NCBI GenBank assembly: GCA_963839095.1
Contig: CAWIUF010000056.1
Span: 1-64,000 of the forward strand
Length of the DNA: 64,000 nucleotides
Direction of reading: 5' to 3'
Source of the DNA: Palsa-504 sp963839095
Lineage (GTDB): Bacteria; Actinomycetota; Actinomycetes; Streptosporangiales; Streptosporangiaceae
Part shown: positions 42,519-51,902 of the stretch, in pieces
How the letters are laid out: each line of letters begins with the position of its first letter
How positions within the stretch are numbered: position 1 is the stretch's first letter
Position numbers and translations under genes: made by a program
The notes under the pieces: generated by a model
What the model was told of the DNA's origin: nothing
What the model saw: the letters and a program-made list of their open reading frames with translations, nothing else
Database searches by the model: none

Positions 42519-43473
42519 GTGAGCGGGTACCTGGACAATTCCGGGCGGGATGACGTGCTGAGCGGGGGATCCCGGATGATCGGGATCGACACGCCGTCCG
42601 GGCGGCACCGGGTGTGGGTAAAGCGGACCGGCAACAATCCCGGCCTGCGGGTGCTGCTCCTGCACGGCGGGCCGGGCGCGACCCACGAGTACCTGGAGGC
42701 CTGCGATAGCTACCTGCCCGGCGCGGGCATCGAGTACTACTACTACGACCAGCTCGGCTCGGGCTACAGCGACCAGCCCGAGGATCCGTCGCTGTGGGAC
42801 CTGGACCGGTTCGTCGACGAGGTGGAGCAGGTCCGCCAGGCGCTGGGGCTCGGGCCGGACAACTTCGTCCTGTACGGCCACTCGTGGGGCGGGATCCTGG
42901 CGACCGAGTACGCACTGCGTCACCAGGAGCACCTGCGGGCCATCGTCATCTCCAACATGATGTCGAGCGTCCCGGCCTACAACGCCTACGCCGAGCAGGT
43001 CCTGATGCCGGCCATGGACTCCGGCCGCGCTGGCGGAGATCAAGGCGCTCGAGGCCAGCGGGGACATCGAGAACCCCCGGTACATGGAACTGCTGGTCCC
43101 GCAGCATTACGTCCATCACGTGCTGCGGATGCCGGTCGAGGACTGGCCCGACCCGGCGGTGCGGGGCTTCGCCCACATCAACCCGGCCATCTACGTGTCC
43201 ATGCAGGGACCGAGCGAGCTGGGCATCAGCGCGGACGCCAGCCTGGCGCACTGGGACCGGAGCGCGGACCTGGCCTCGATCGACGTGCCTGCGCTGGTCA
43301 TCGGCGCGCGGCACGACACCATGGACCCGGCCCACATGGAGATGATGGCCGGCCGCCTGCCGCAGGGGCGCTACCTGTTCTGCCCGGACGGCAGCCACAT
43401 GGCCATGTACGACGACCAGGCGGTGTACTTCGCCGGGCTGATCGACTTCCTGCACGGCCTCGAAGGCGAGTAG
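42519..43473 (+). CDS. Proline iminopeptidase-like alpha/beta hydrolase (one frameshift)
   Basis: This protein of about 317 residues has the proline-iminopeptidase signatures: oxyanion motif LLLHGGPGATHEY, YYYYDQLGSGYSDQP, nucleophile elbow LYGHSWGGILATEYAL, and catalytic His in CPDGSHMAMYDD. The frame changes near 43,020; the second part starts ELLVPQHYVHHVLRMPVEDW. The GTG at 42519 follows GGGAGG. Such enzymes release N-terminal proline or hydrolyse related amides. It stands alone between the transporter and a repeat-bearing spacer. Confidence 0.85.
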
Positions 43474-43498
43474 GGCGTTCCCGGTGACGGAGCGTCGC

Positions 43499-43610
43499 GC
43501 CCTCGGTGGAGTCGATGCGCCGCCCTCGGTGGCGTCGGTGCTGCCGCAGAGCACGCTTCTTACGTACTCCGTGCGCCACAGACCACGTTCTTACGTACCC
43601 CGTGTGCCAC
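43499..43610. repeat. Two pairs of degenerate direct repeats between convergent genes
   Basis: Around 43,498-43,545 cgccctcggtggagtcgatg recurs as cgccctcggtggcgtcggtg. Around 43,550-43,610 cacgcttcttacgtactccg recurs 30 bases later as cacgttcttacgtaccccg. Neither lies in a gene. Confidence 0.65.
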
Positions 43611-43682
43611 CGAGTCCTTAGCGTGCCGCATCCCGGGCTCCGGGCACCCCATGAGCCTCATGAGTGACGCCGTGGCGGCTGG

Positions 43683-45156
43683 TTAGGAGTAGAGGCGGTC
43701 CGCTCCGACCAGGAGGACGTCGCCGTCTTCCGCGGCGGCGGTCAGGGCCGCGTCGAAGCCCGCGCCTGAGTAGCAGGCCAGGGTGGTGGCGGTGGTGTCG
43801 TACCCCTTGACGGCCAGCAGAGCGCGGGCCCGGCGCAGCCGCTCGACGTGGCGCAGGCCCATGACCTTGCCCCATTTCGCCTCGCCGAGGGAGATCAGCG
43901 GCCGCGGCTCGCCTGCCCGGGCCGGGCCGAAGACGGCCACGTCGATCTCGATCTGCGCCTTGTTCCCCGGATCGGTGACGGTACCCGACGCCACCTCCCC
44001 CACCGGGACGCCGAAGAGGCGGCGGCCCTGCGCCCGGGCGAACTCCCGGCACAGCGCCTCGAAGTGCGGGCCGGCCACCTGCGAGCCGAACGCCGGGCCG
44101 CTGTCGGCCCAGACCTCGGCCCCCAGCCCGAGTTCCAGGTCGGCCCACCGGGGCCGCATGACCGTCTCGTAGAACGTGACGAGCGGCTCGGTGATGCGGT
44201 AGCGCGTCCGGCCGGCCCGGAACACGTCGGTCTCCTTCACCACCAGGCCGGCGTCCTCGAGCACGTTGAGCGGGTGCGCGATGTCGGATGCCTTACGGCC
44301 GATGTAGTTCGCGATGCCGCCCCACGTCTCGTTCCGCGCAGCGATCGCCGCCAGCACCGAGTGGTAGAGCGCCGGGTCGCGGATGTCGGTCTCCTCGGCG
44401 AGCAGGTACCTGGCCTCGCGGAGCAGCGGGCGGTCCGGGTTGAGCACCGAGCGCACCACCCAGCCGTCGAAGTCATCCGGGCCGGCCGGAGCATCGTCAC
44501 GGACGAACTGGCGGCGGTACGCCGGGGTGCCGCCGACGATCGCGTGCAGCCGCACCGCGAGCCCGGGGTCGCTCACCCCCCAGAACCGCGCCGCGTCCCG
44601 GTAGCCGAACGGCTTGATGATCATCTCCAGGCCGGCCCGTCCCCGCAGCGGGGCGTTACCCGCCAGCAGGCCGCCCATCACGGACATCGCCGAGCCGCAG
44701 AGCAGGACGCGGGCGCGGCTGCCGCCGCCCTGCGAAGGCCCGCGGCCGTCGATCTCCCGGCGCAGCAGCGAGGGCAGCGCGGGGCTGGCCTTCACCAGGT
44801 AGGAGAACTCGTCGATGATCAGCGGAACCGGGTCCGGGCCGGCCAGGTCGACGAAGTACCTGCAGCGCGTTCTCCCAGTCCGGGAACGAGAAGTCCGCGG
44901 CCGAGCCGGCGTGCCGGGCCAGCGCCGCGCCGAACATCCGCAGTGACTCGGCCTCGGTGGCCTCGGCCGCCTCGAAGAAGAAGCCGCCGGTGGCCGCGGC
45001 GAGCGACCGGAGCAGGTAGGTCTTGCCCTGGCGGCGGCGCCCGCTGACGATGCCGAGGGTCGCCTCCGGGCGCGGGTCGGCGGCGAAATCGGCCAGCGCC
45101 CGCCACTCCCGGTCCCGGCCGAAGACGTGAGCGGGCTTGCCGAGAGCGTGCGCCAT
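43683..45156 (-). CDS. Archaeal-type ATPase with DUF234 C-terminal domain (one frameshift)
   Basis: The N-terminal AAA-type part starts MAHALGKPAHVFGRDREWRA and has the P-loop GIVSGRRRQGKTYLLRSLAA and Walker B PLIIDEFSYLVKASPALPSL. After FGYRDAARFWGVSDP come the winged-helix segment (ETWGGIANYIGRKASDIAHP) and DUF234 nuclease-like domain (SLGEAKWGKVMGLRHVERLR). The frame changes near 44,865, where CRYFVDLAGPDPV continues the protein. The corrected length is about 490 residues. Such ATPases are patchily distributed and often move between genomes. The function is unknown. A 25-base palindrome lies 38 bases upstream. Confidence 0.82.
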
Positions 45157-45193
45157 GAGCTCCGTCCCGCAGGAAGTGAACCGTACTTCAGTG

Positions 45194-45218
45194 AAGTATA
45201 GTTCAGTGAACTATACTT
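45194..45218. promoter_or_regulatory. 25-bp perfect palindrome upstream of the DUF234 ATPase
   Basis: AAGTATAGTTCA and TGAACTATACTT flank a central G, with smaller palindromes (ACTTCAGTGAAGT) on the left and a repeated ACTTCAGT on the right. The block is AT-rich for the genome and resembles a multi-dimer operator. No dedicated regulator gene is adjacent. Confidence 0.8.
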
Positions 45219-45454
45219 CAGTCAGTATTGGTCAGGCCGAGTGTGACCTGGTCGCCCGGCGCCCGGCGGATCGCCCTGGTTATCTGGGGCGCTGTCGTGA
45301 GCGTGTAATGACCGTTCGGGCACTTGATGTCGTAGAGCCTGTCACCCGGATGGCTCAGCACGAACTCCCGCCGCCGGCTGGCTTCTGGCTGGTCCTGCGC
45401 CGACGCGGACGCCAGGCGCTGCTCGGTGCTGCGGAGCATCAGGTCATTGCTCAC
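45218..45454 (-). CDS. Hypothetical small protein with CPNGH motif
   Basis: A 78-residue frame from GTG 45454 reads MSNDLMLRSTEQRLASASAQ and ends with YDIKCPNGHYTLTTAPQITR and GDQVTLGLTNTD. The CPNGH motif and regular composition look protein-like. Just upstream, a second frame reads DKQLICPECEQVMATATWGL and stops 11 bases inside this one. Together CPEC and CPNGH would form a plausible zinc-ribbon, so both may be halves of one frameshifted gene of about 110 residues between miaB and the ATPase. No family recognised. Confidence 0.45.
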   Translation of the reverse strand: MSNDLMLRSTEQRLASASAQDQPEASRRREFVLSHPGDRLYDIKCPNGHYTLTTAPQITRAIRRAPGDQVTLGLTNTD

Positions 45455-45597
45455 CGGGGTCAGCCGCGAAGCCGTCCGGCGCGGTCATCCGCAGTCCCCG
45501 GAAGAGCCCCCACGTCGCCGTCGCCATCACCTGCTCGCATTCCGGGCAGATGAGCTGCTTATCCGGGGCTGGCCATCGGGCTCCGAAGGGGCTGCCT

Positions 45598-47058
45598 TCA
45601 GCTGCGCGCCGGGAGGGCTGGCATGCCGAGCAGGACGGAGGACCCGGCCGGCGGCAGGGCTGCGGCGGGCGGGGCGTCCGCGGCGGCCTGCCAGGCGTCG
45701 CCGGCCCGGGTGCGGCGGACGGACAGCGGGGCGGCGTCGGACAGCAGGTAGTGCGGGGCCCCGCGGGTGACGGTCACGGTGACGATGTCACCCGGGCGCG
45801 GCGTGGTCTGGTCCGGGGTGAAGTGCACCAGGCGGTTGTCCCGGGCGCGGCCGGACATCCGGTGGGTGGCGGCATCCTTGCGGCCCTCGCCCTCGGCCAC
45901 CAGCACCTCGACCGTCGCCCCGGCCAGCTTCTGGTTCTCCGCGTAGGTGGTCTCCTCGACCAGGGCGGCCAGCCGCTCGTAGCGTTCCTGCACGACCTCC
46001 GCGGGCACCTGGTCGTCCATGGTGGCTGCCGGGGTGCCGGCCCGGATGGAGTACCGGAAGGTGAAAGCGCCGGCGAACCGGGCCTGGCGCACCAGGTCCA
46101 GGGTGTCGGCGAAGTCCTGCTCGGTCTCGCCCGGGAAGCCGACGATGATGTCGGTGGTGATGGCAGCGTCGGGGATAGCGGCCCGCACCCGGTCCAGGAT
46201 GGCGAGGTAACGATCCCGGCGGTAGGCGCGGCGCATGGCCTTCAGGATCCGGTCCGAACCCGACTGCAGGGGCATGTGCAGGCTGGGCATGACGTTCGGC
46301 GTCTGCGCCATGGCCTCGATGACGTCGTCGGTGAAGTCCCGGGGGTGGGGGGAGGTGAAGCGGACGCGCTCCAGGCCCTCGATCTCACCGCATCCGCGCA
46401 GCAATTTACCGAACGCGGTGCGGTCCCCGAACTCGGCACCGTACGAGTTGACATTCTGGCCGAGCAGGGTCACCTCGATCACTCCGTCGGCAACCAGGGC
46501 ACTGACCTCGCCGAGGATGTCGCCGGGACGGCGGTCCTTCTCCTTGCCGCGCAGGCTGGGCACGATACAGAAGGTGCAGGTGTTGTTGCAGCCCACCGAG
46601 ATCGCGACCCAGGCCGCGTAGACCGACTGGCGCCGGGCCGGCAGCAGCGAGGGGAACGTCTCCAGGGTCTCGGCGAACTCGGCCTGGGCCTCGTTCCTGA
46701 CCCGGGCGCGCTCGAGCAGCGCCGGCAGCGAGGCCATGTTGTGGGTGCCGTAGACCACGTCGACCCACGGCGCGCGCTCGGTGATCCGGGTGCGCTCCAT
46801 CTGAGCCAGGCACCCGCCCACCGCGATCTGCATCCCGTTCTTCTTCTGCGGCAGCAGGTGACCGAGGTTGCCGTAGAGCCGGTCGGCTGCGTTCTCCCGG
46901 ACCGCGCAGGTATTGAACACCACCACGTCGGGGGCCTCGCCGTCGTCGGCGGCCTGGTAGCCCGCCTCGTCGAGCACGCCCGCCAGCCGCTCGGAATCAT
47001 GCGCGTTCATCTGGCACCCGTAGGTGCGGATCTGGTACGTCCGGCCGCCTGCTGTCAC
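45598..47058 (-). CDS. miaB: tRNA-2-methylthio-N6-dimethylallyladenosine synthase MiaB
   Basis: This 486-residue radical-SAM enzyme adds the methylthio group to i6A37 of tRNA. It carries the N-terminal cluster cysteines (TYGCQMN, FNTCAVRENAA, VGGCLAQME), the radical-SAM motif CNNTCTFC, the LLGQNVNSYG and TSPHPRDFTDDVIEAM blocks, and a C-terminal TRAM domain (GATVEVLVAEGEG, GRARDNRLVHF). The last 35 residues are a Pro/Ala tail. It works with miaA, which lies 12.5 kb away on the same strand. Confidence 0.97.
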   Translation of the reverse strand: MTAGGRTYQIRTYGCQMNAHDSERLAGVLDEAGYQAADDGEAPDVVVFNTCAVRENAADRLYGNLGHLLPQKKNGMQIAVGGCLAQMERTRITERAPWVDVVYGTHNMASLPALLERARVRNEAQAEFAETLETFPSLLPARRQSVYAAWVAISVGCNNTCTFCIVPSLRGKEKDRRPGDILGEVSALVADGVIEVTLLGQNVNSYGAEFGDRTAFGKLLRGCGEIEGLERVRFTSPHPRDFTDDVIEAMAQTPNVMPSLHMPLQSGSDRILKAMRRAYRRDRYLAILDRVRAAIPDAAITTDIIVGFPGETEQDFADTLDLVRQARFAGAFTFRYSIRAGTPAATMDDQVPAEVVQERYERLAALVEETTYAENQKLAGATVEVLVAEGEGRKDAATHRMSGRARDNRLVHFTPDQTTPRPGDIVTVTVTRGAPHYLLSDAAPLSVRRTRAGDAWQAAADAPPAAALPPAGSSVLLGMPALPARS

Positions 47059-47152
47059 ACGACCAGGATAGGGGCGGTCCTGGATCAGATGACTCAGATC
47101 TGGTAGCCGTGTGCCTGGTGATATCCAGGCCCGAATCCGGCATGATATCCGT

Positions 47153-49156
47153 ATGCGAATGGCTACAGAAACGACATCCTATGGCGAATGGCCCTCCCCG
47201 ATCGGGGGGGCCGACGTGGCGCGCAAGCAGGTCGGCCTGGCGTTCCCCGTCATCGACGGGACCGGGGTGTGGTGGCAGGAGTCGCGGCCCGAGGAAGGCG
47301 GACGGCTGGCCATCGTCCGCCAGGGGCCGGACGGGGTCAATCGCGATCTGCTCCCGATGCCGTTCAACGCCAGGACCCGGGTGCATGAGTACGGCGGCAA
47401 GTCTTACCTGCCGGTGCCGGGCGGGTTCGTCTTCGCGGACTTCAGCGACCAGCGGCTGTACCACTGCGGGGAGGAAGGCGCTCCCCAGCCTTTGACCCCG
47501 GAGCCGGCGGATGTCTCGTACCGGTTCGCCGATTTCGTGGTGTCCCCGGGCGGGGACGAGATCTGGTGCGTCCGCGAACGGCACGAGGACGGCCGGATCA
47601 CCCGCGCGATCGCGGCCGTCCCGCTGGACGGCTCGGCCGCGGCGGACGAAGGCGCGATGCGGGTCCTGGTCAGCGGATCGGATTTCTACGCGTTCCCGGC
47701 TCCGTCCCCGGACGGCACCCGGCTGGCCTGGATCTGCTGGGATCACCCGCTGATGCCGTGGGACGGCACCGAACTGCGGGTCGCGGCTGCCGACGGCGCG
47801 GCCTCGGCCGGTGACGCGCAGCAGGTGGTCATGGGCGGCGTCGCCGAGTCGGTGCTCGCCCCGGTGTGGCGGGACGACCAGAGCCTGTACGTGATCTCGG
47901 ATCGTTCGGGCTGGTGGAACCTGTACCTGGCGGGCCTGGACGGGACGGCCAGGGAACTGTGCCCGCGGCCGGAGGAGTTCGCCGCGCCGCTGTGGCAGCT
48001 GGGCATGAGCCCGTACGCGATGCTCGGTGACGGCCGCCTCGTCGTGACCTGCGGCACCGGGGAAGCCCGGCTGGCGGTGCTCGACCCGGGCACCGGGCGC
48101 CTGGACGACCTGGACCTGCCCTACCAGGTGTACAGCTTCGGCCTGTCAGCGGCCGGCCAGAGCGTCGCCACCATCGCGGGCGGACCCGCGATCCCCAGCA
48201 CCGTAATCAGCGTGGACATCCCGGCCGCAGGCGATCCCGCCGCCCCGGTGGCCCGCGAGCTGAGTCGCAGCACTGATTCGCTGCCGGATCCCGCCTATCT
48301 GCCGGCGCCGCGGACCGCCGAGCTGACCGGGCCGTCGGGCTCGGTCGTGCACGCCCTGATCTACCCGCCCGCCAACCCGGTGGCCCGCGGGCCAGAAGGT
48401 GAGCACCCGCCGTACATCGTCTGGGTGCACGGCGGCCCCACCGCGCAGTCGCTGCCGCGGCTCGACCTGGAGAAGGCCTTCTTCACCAGCCGCGGCATCG
48501 GCATCATCGACGTGAACTACGGCGGGTCGAGCGGGTACGGCCGCGCCTACCGCGAGCGGCTCCGCGGCCAGTGGGGCGTCGTGGACGTGGCCGACGCCAT
48601 GACGGCCGCGCTGGCCCTGGCCGAGGCGGGCGAGGCGGACGGGAAACGGCTCGGGATCCGGGGCGGCTCGGCCGGCGGCTGGACCGCGCTGGCCGCCGTC
48701 ACATCCGGCGTCGGGATGCTCGGCGGCTCGAACGGCTCCCGGGAGCACGTCTTCGCGGCGGTGGCGTCGTACTTCGGCGTGGCCGACCTGCGGGCATTCG
48801 CGCAGCATACGCACGACTTCGAGTCGCGCTACCTGGACGGCCTGATCGGCCCGCTGCCGGAGAGCGAGGCCCTCTACGCCGAGCGGGCGCCGGTCGGGCA
48901 CGTGAACGACGCCACCTGCCCGGTGCTGCTGCTGCAGGGACTCGACGACCCGGTCGTGCCCCCCGCGCAGGCCGAGTCGATCGCGGCCGACCTGGCCGCG
49001 CACGGCATCCCGTACGCCTACATCACCTTCGCGGGCGAGTCGCACGGGTTCCGCAAGGCGGAGAACATCGTGGCCAGCCTGGAGGCCGAGCTTTCCTTCT
49101 ACGGCCAGATCATGGGCTTCATCCCGCCGGGCATCCCGCCGGTGGAGATGCGCTAG
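47153..49156 (+). CDS. S9 family prolyl oligopeptidase
   Basis: This protein of about 667 residues has an N-terminal seven-bladed propeller (residues about 20-390) and a C-terminal alpha/beta hydrolase. The hydrolase shows VWVHGGPTAQSLPR, IGIIDVNYGGSSGYGRAYRE, the nucleophile Ser in GIRGGSAGGWTALAAV, the Asp in QGLDDPVVPP and the His in ESHGFRKAENI. It cleaves short peptides, probably after proline or another preferred residue. The start is uncertain (47111, 47153 or 47159). Its TAG stop overlaps the stop of rny on the opposite strand (the shared CTAG at 49153-49156). Confidence 0.92.
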   Translation: MRMATETTSYGEWPSPIGGADVARKQVGLAFPVIDGTGVWWQESRPEEGGRLAIVRQGPDGVNRDLLPMPFNARTRVHEYGGKSYLPVPGGFVFADFSDQRLYHCGEEGAPQPLTPEPADVSYRFADFVVSPGGDEIWCVRERHEDGRITRAIAAVPLDGSAAADEGAMRVLVSGSDFYAFPAPSPDGTRLAWICWDHPLMPWDGTELRVAAADGAASAGDAQQVVMGGVAESVLAPVWRDDQSLYVISDRSGWWNLYLAGLDGTARELCPRPEEFAAPLWQLGMSPYAMLGDGRLVVTCGTGEARLAVLDPGTGRLDDLDLPYQVYSFGLSAAGQSVATIAGGPAIPSTVISVDIPAAGDPAAPVARELSRSTDSLPDPAYLPAPRTAELTGPSGSVVHALIYPPANPVARGPEGEHPPYIVWVHGGPTAQSLPRLDLEKAFFTSRGIGIIDVNYGGSSGYGRAYRERLRGQWGVVDVADAMTAALALAEAGEADGKRLGIRGGSAGGWTALAAVTSGVGMLGGSNGSREHVFAAVASYFGVADLRAFAQHTHDFESRYLDGLIGPLPESEALYAERAPVGHVNDATCPVLLLQGLDDPVVPPAQAESIAADLAAHGIPYAYITFAGESHGFRKAENIVASLEAELSFYGQIMGFIPPGIPPVEMR

Positions 49157-50745
49157 CGGGCGAACTCGGTGGCGCGGGACTCGCGGACGACGGTGATGCG
49201 GATCTGGCCGGGGTAGGTGAGCTCCTCCTCGACCTGCTTGGCGATGTCGCGCGCGACCACCTGGGCCTGGATGTCGTCGATCCGGTCGGGCTTGACCATG
49301 ACCCGGATCTCGCGGCCGGCCTGCATGGCGAAGACCTTCTCGACGCCCTCGTGGCCGCCGGCGATCTGCTCCAGCCGCTCGAGCCGCTTCACGTACATCT
49401 CCAGCGACTCGCGGCGGGCGCCCGGCCGTCCGCCGCTGATCCCGTCCGCGGCCTGGGTGAGCACGGCCTCGACGGTGCGGACCTCGACCTCGTTGTGGTG
49501 CGCCTCGATGGCGTGCACCACGTCCTCAGACTCGCCGTACCGGCGGGCGATCTCCGCGCCGATCAGCGCGTGGCTGCCCTCGACCTCGTGGGTGAGCGCC
49601 TTGCCGATGTCGTGCAGCACCGTGCAGCGCTTGAGCAGCACCGGGTCGATCCGCAGCTCGCTGGCCATCATGCCGGCGATGTGGGCCGACTCGACCAGGT
49701 GCCGGAGCACGTTCTGCCCGTAGGAGGTGCGGTACCGCAGCCGGCCGAGAAGGCCGACGAGCTCCTCGTGCATGTCGGTGAGGCCCAGCTCGACCAGGGC
49801 ATCCTCGCCGGCCCGCTTGCACAGCTGCTCGATCTCCGCCTTGCCGCGCTCGTAGGCGTCCTCGATCCGCTGCGGGTGGATGCGGCCGTCGGCGATGAGA
49901 CGTTCCAGGGTCAGCCGGCCGATTTCTCGTCGTACCGGGTCGAAGCAAGAGAGCAGCACCGCTTCCGGGGTGTCGTCGATGATGAGGTTGACGCCGGTCA
50001 CCGACTCGAAGGCGCGGATGTTGCGGCCCTCGCGGCCGATGATGCGGCCCTTCATCTCGTCCCCCGGCAGGTGCAGGACGGAGACGACGGACTCGCTGGT
50101 CTGCTCGGTGGCCACGCGCTGGATGGCCAGCGTGACGATCTTGCGAGCCCGCTTCTCGCCTTCCGACCTGGCCTCGTGCTCGATGTCCCTGACGATGAGC
50201 GCGGCTTCCCGCTTGGCCTGGTTCTCGATCGTGGCGACGAGCTCGCCCTTGGCCGTATCGGCGGTGAGCCCGGCGACGCGCTCCAGCTCCCGGGCCCGGT
50301 CGGCATCGAGCTTGTCCAGGTCGGCGGCGCGCCGGTCGAGCTCCTGCTGGCGCTGGCCGAGGGCCTGGGCGCGATCCTCGATGCGCTTGAGCTCCTCGTC
50401 GAGCCGCTGCTCACGATCGGCGAGACGGGTTTCCCTGCGCTCGAGGTCACCGCGCAGCTCGCGGACCTCGTCCTTGACCGCGCGGATCTCTTCTTCGACC
50501 TCGCGGCGCCCCTGGGCGGCCTGCTCGGCTTCGGAGCGGGCTCGCTCGAGAATCCCGGTGGCCTCGGTCTGGGCCCGGGCGCGGATGTGCTCGGCTTCGG
50601 AGGCGACGCTGTCCAGCTGGCTGCGGTCCACGGGCTGGACCTTCGGCGTGCCCGGGGTGCGACGCCACACCACGACGAGCGCGAATACCACCGCGAGCAA
50701 CCCGATCACCATGAACGCGAGCGACAATCCGCTGCTCACGGTCAC
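49153..50745 (-). CDS. rny: Ribonuclease Y
   Basis: This 530-residue endoribonuclease has one N-terminal transmembrane helix (LAFMVIGLLAVVFALVVVWR), a long coiled coil (about residues 45-190), a KH domain (MKGRIIGREGRNIRAFESVT), and an HD domain with the metal motif CTVLHDIGKALTHEVEGSHA. It initiates mRNA decay from the membrane. The initiation codon is GTG. The position next to recX and recA fits known actinobacterial order. Its stop shares bases with the stop of the convergent S9 peptidase. Confidence 0.96.
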   Translation of the reverse strand: MTVSSGLSLAFMVIGLLAVVFALVVVWRRTPGTPKVQPVDRSQLDSVASEAEHIRARAQTEATGILERARSEAEQAAQGRREVEEEIRAVKDEVRELRGDLERRETRLADREQRLDEELKRIEDRAQALGQRQQELDRRAADLDKLDADRARELERVAGLTADTAKGELVATIENQAKREAALIVRDIEHEARSEGEKRARKIVTLAIQRVATEQTSESVVSVLHLPGDEMKGRIIGREGRNIRAFESVTGVNLIIDDTPEAVLLSCFDPVRREIGRLTLERLIADGRIHPQRIEDAYERGKAEIEQLCKRAGEDALVELGLTDMHEELVGLLGRLRYRTSYGQNVLRHLVESAHIAGMMASELRIDPVLLKRCTVLHDIGKALTHEVEGSHALIGAEIARRYGESEDVVHAIEAHHNEVEVRTVEAVLTQAADGISGGRPGARRESLEMYVKRLERLEQIAGGHEGVEKVFAMQAGREIRVMVKPDRIDDIQAQVVARDIAKQVEEELTYPGQIRITVVRESRATEFAR

Positions 50746-51209
50746 CCCTTTCCGTCCATAGCCCTCGGGGCACCCTTGTGTTGTTACCGTCTTGTGCTTG
50801 GTACCGGGGTTTATGCCCCGATGCGGGCGGTCGCACGCCGGCTCCGCCCGCTGGCTGATCTATCCGTCAGCCTGACTACACAACGTATCCGCTTGGTTCT
50901 CCTCCGCTTGCGTCACTACGCCGGATGGGACAACAACTCGCTGCCGTGAGGTTAAGGCTTGATAACCTTTTAATCAAGCAAAGCATCTTTGACCGGCCCG
51001 AACCGTACGCCGCCGAGACGAAAGGCGCAACGCCTGTGACCTGCGGCAACTGGGGGCGATTGGCGAAAGCGGCCGAGACGGCCGAGGGCTTTACCCGGGC
51101 TTCGCGGGCAACTGGCGAGAGGCCGTTTTACCGGCAATCGCCGCCATTTTTCCGTTACGGAAAGTAGCAGGCCCGGCGTGAGCGGCCGGACGGGGCCCGC
51201 ACCGGCGTG
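50746..51209. other. Intergenic region between rny and recX
   Basis: These 464 bases have no supported gene. The middle is AT-rich for this genome and holds an inverted repeat GCTTGAT (50957-50963) and ATCAAGC (50973-50979) with a 9-base loop. The rny promoter should lie here. A plus-strand frame at 50,925-51,167 lacks a ribosome binding site and coding bias and is not called. Confidence 0.5.
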
Positions 51210-51899
51210 CTAGGTATCCGGGGGCTCGGCGTCAGGGTCGAGGTACGCGTCGGCGTCGAACTCGTCCAGCTCGGCGCCTTCCTCCTGCATGACTTCCCGG
51301 ATCAGCCGGAAGGCCAGGCCCGGCGGATAACCCTTCCTGGCCAGCATGCCCGCCGCCTGCCTGGTCCGGGCTTCCGGCGGCCGGCCGCGGCTGCTCGCCA
51401 GCTTCCGCTCGACCAGGCGCCGGGCGGTGGCGACTTCCTGCTCGGGGTCGAGGACGTCGATCGCCTCGCGGATCTCGTCGTTGTCGACGCCGTGCCGTCG
51501 CAGCTCGGCGGAGAGGGAGCGTTTCGACAGTCCGCGGCTGTGGTGCCGGGACTCGACCCAGGCGCGGGCGAACGCGGCGTCATCGATGAGCCCGGCGTCG
51601 GTGAAGCGGTTCAGGACGGCCTCGGCGGCATCGTCCGGGACGCCGCCGCGGTGCATCGCCTGGGCTAGCTGCGCCCGGGTCCGGGGCGAGATCGTCAGCA
51701 GCCGCAGGCATATCTGCCTGGCCCGGGCTTCGGGATCCCGGGCGCCCGGGTCCCTCGCTCCTGGGGCTTGGGCTCCTGGGGCTTGGGCATCGAAGGCCCG
51801 GGCTTCAGGGGCTCGGGCTTCAGGGTCGCGGGCGCCGCGGGCCGCAGCCGCGGACGCCCCTGCTTCCCCAGACCCTGAAGCCCGGCCCGTACGGGTCAT
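51210..51899 (-). CDS. recX: Regulatory protein RecX
   Basis: This 229-residue RecX modulates RecA filament growth. The three-helix repeats are visible in residues about 60-220: ARQICLRLLTISPRTRAQLA, DDAAEAVLNRFTDAGLIDDA, FARAWVESRHHSRGLSKRSL, YPPGLAFRLIREVMQEEG. The first 60 residues are a repetitive Ala/Arg/Pro/Asp linker (EARAPEARAF, PGAQAPGARDPGARDPEARA) encoded by short direct repeats. It begins 3 bases after the recA stop, so the two are translated together. Confidence 0.94.
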   Translation of the reverse strand: MTRTGRASGSGEAGASAAAARGARDPEARAPEARAFDAQAPGAQAPGARDPGARDPEARARQICLRLLTISPRTRAQLAQAMHRGGVPDDAAEAVLNRFTDAGLIDDAAFARAWVESRHHSRGLSKRSLSAELRRHGVDNDEIREAIDVLDPEQEVATARRLVERKLASSRGRPPEARTRQAAGMLARKGYPPGLAFRLIREVMQEEGAELDEFDADAYLDPDAEPPDT

Positions 51900-51902
51900 G
51901 AG

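Noticed and set aside
50925..51167. 80-codon frame in the rny-recX gap
   Set aside because: It has no Shine-Dalgarno sequence, atypical codon use and no protein resemblance.
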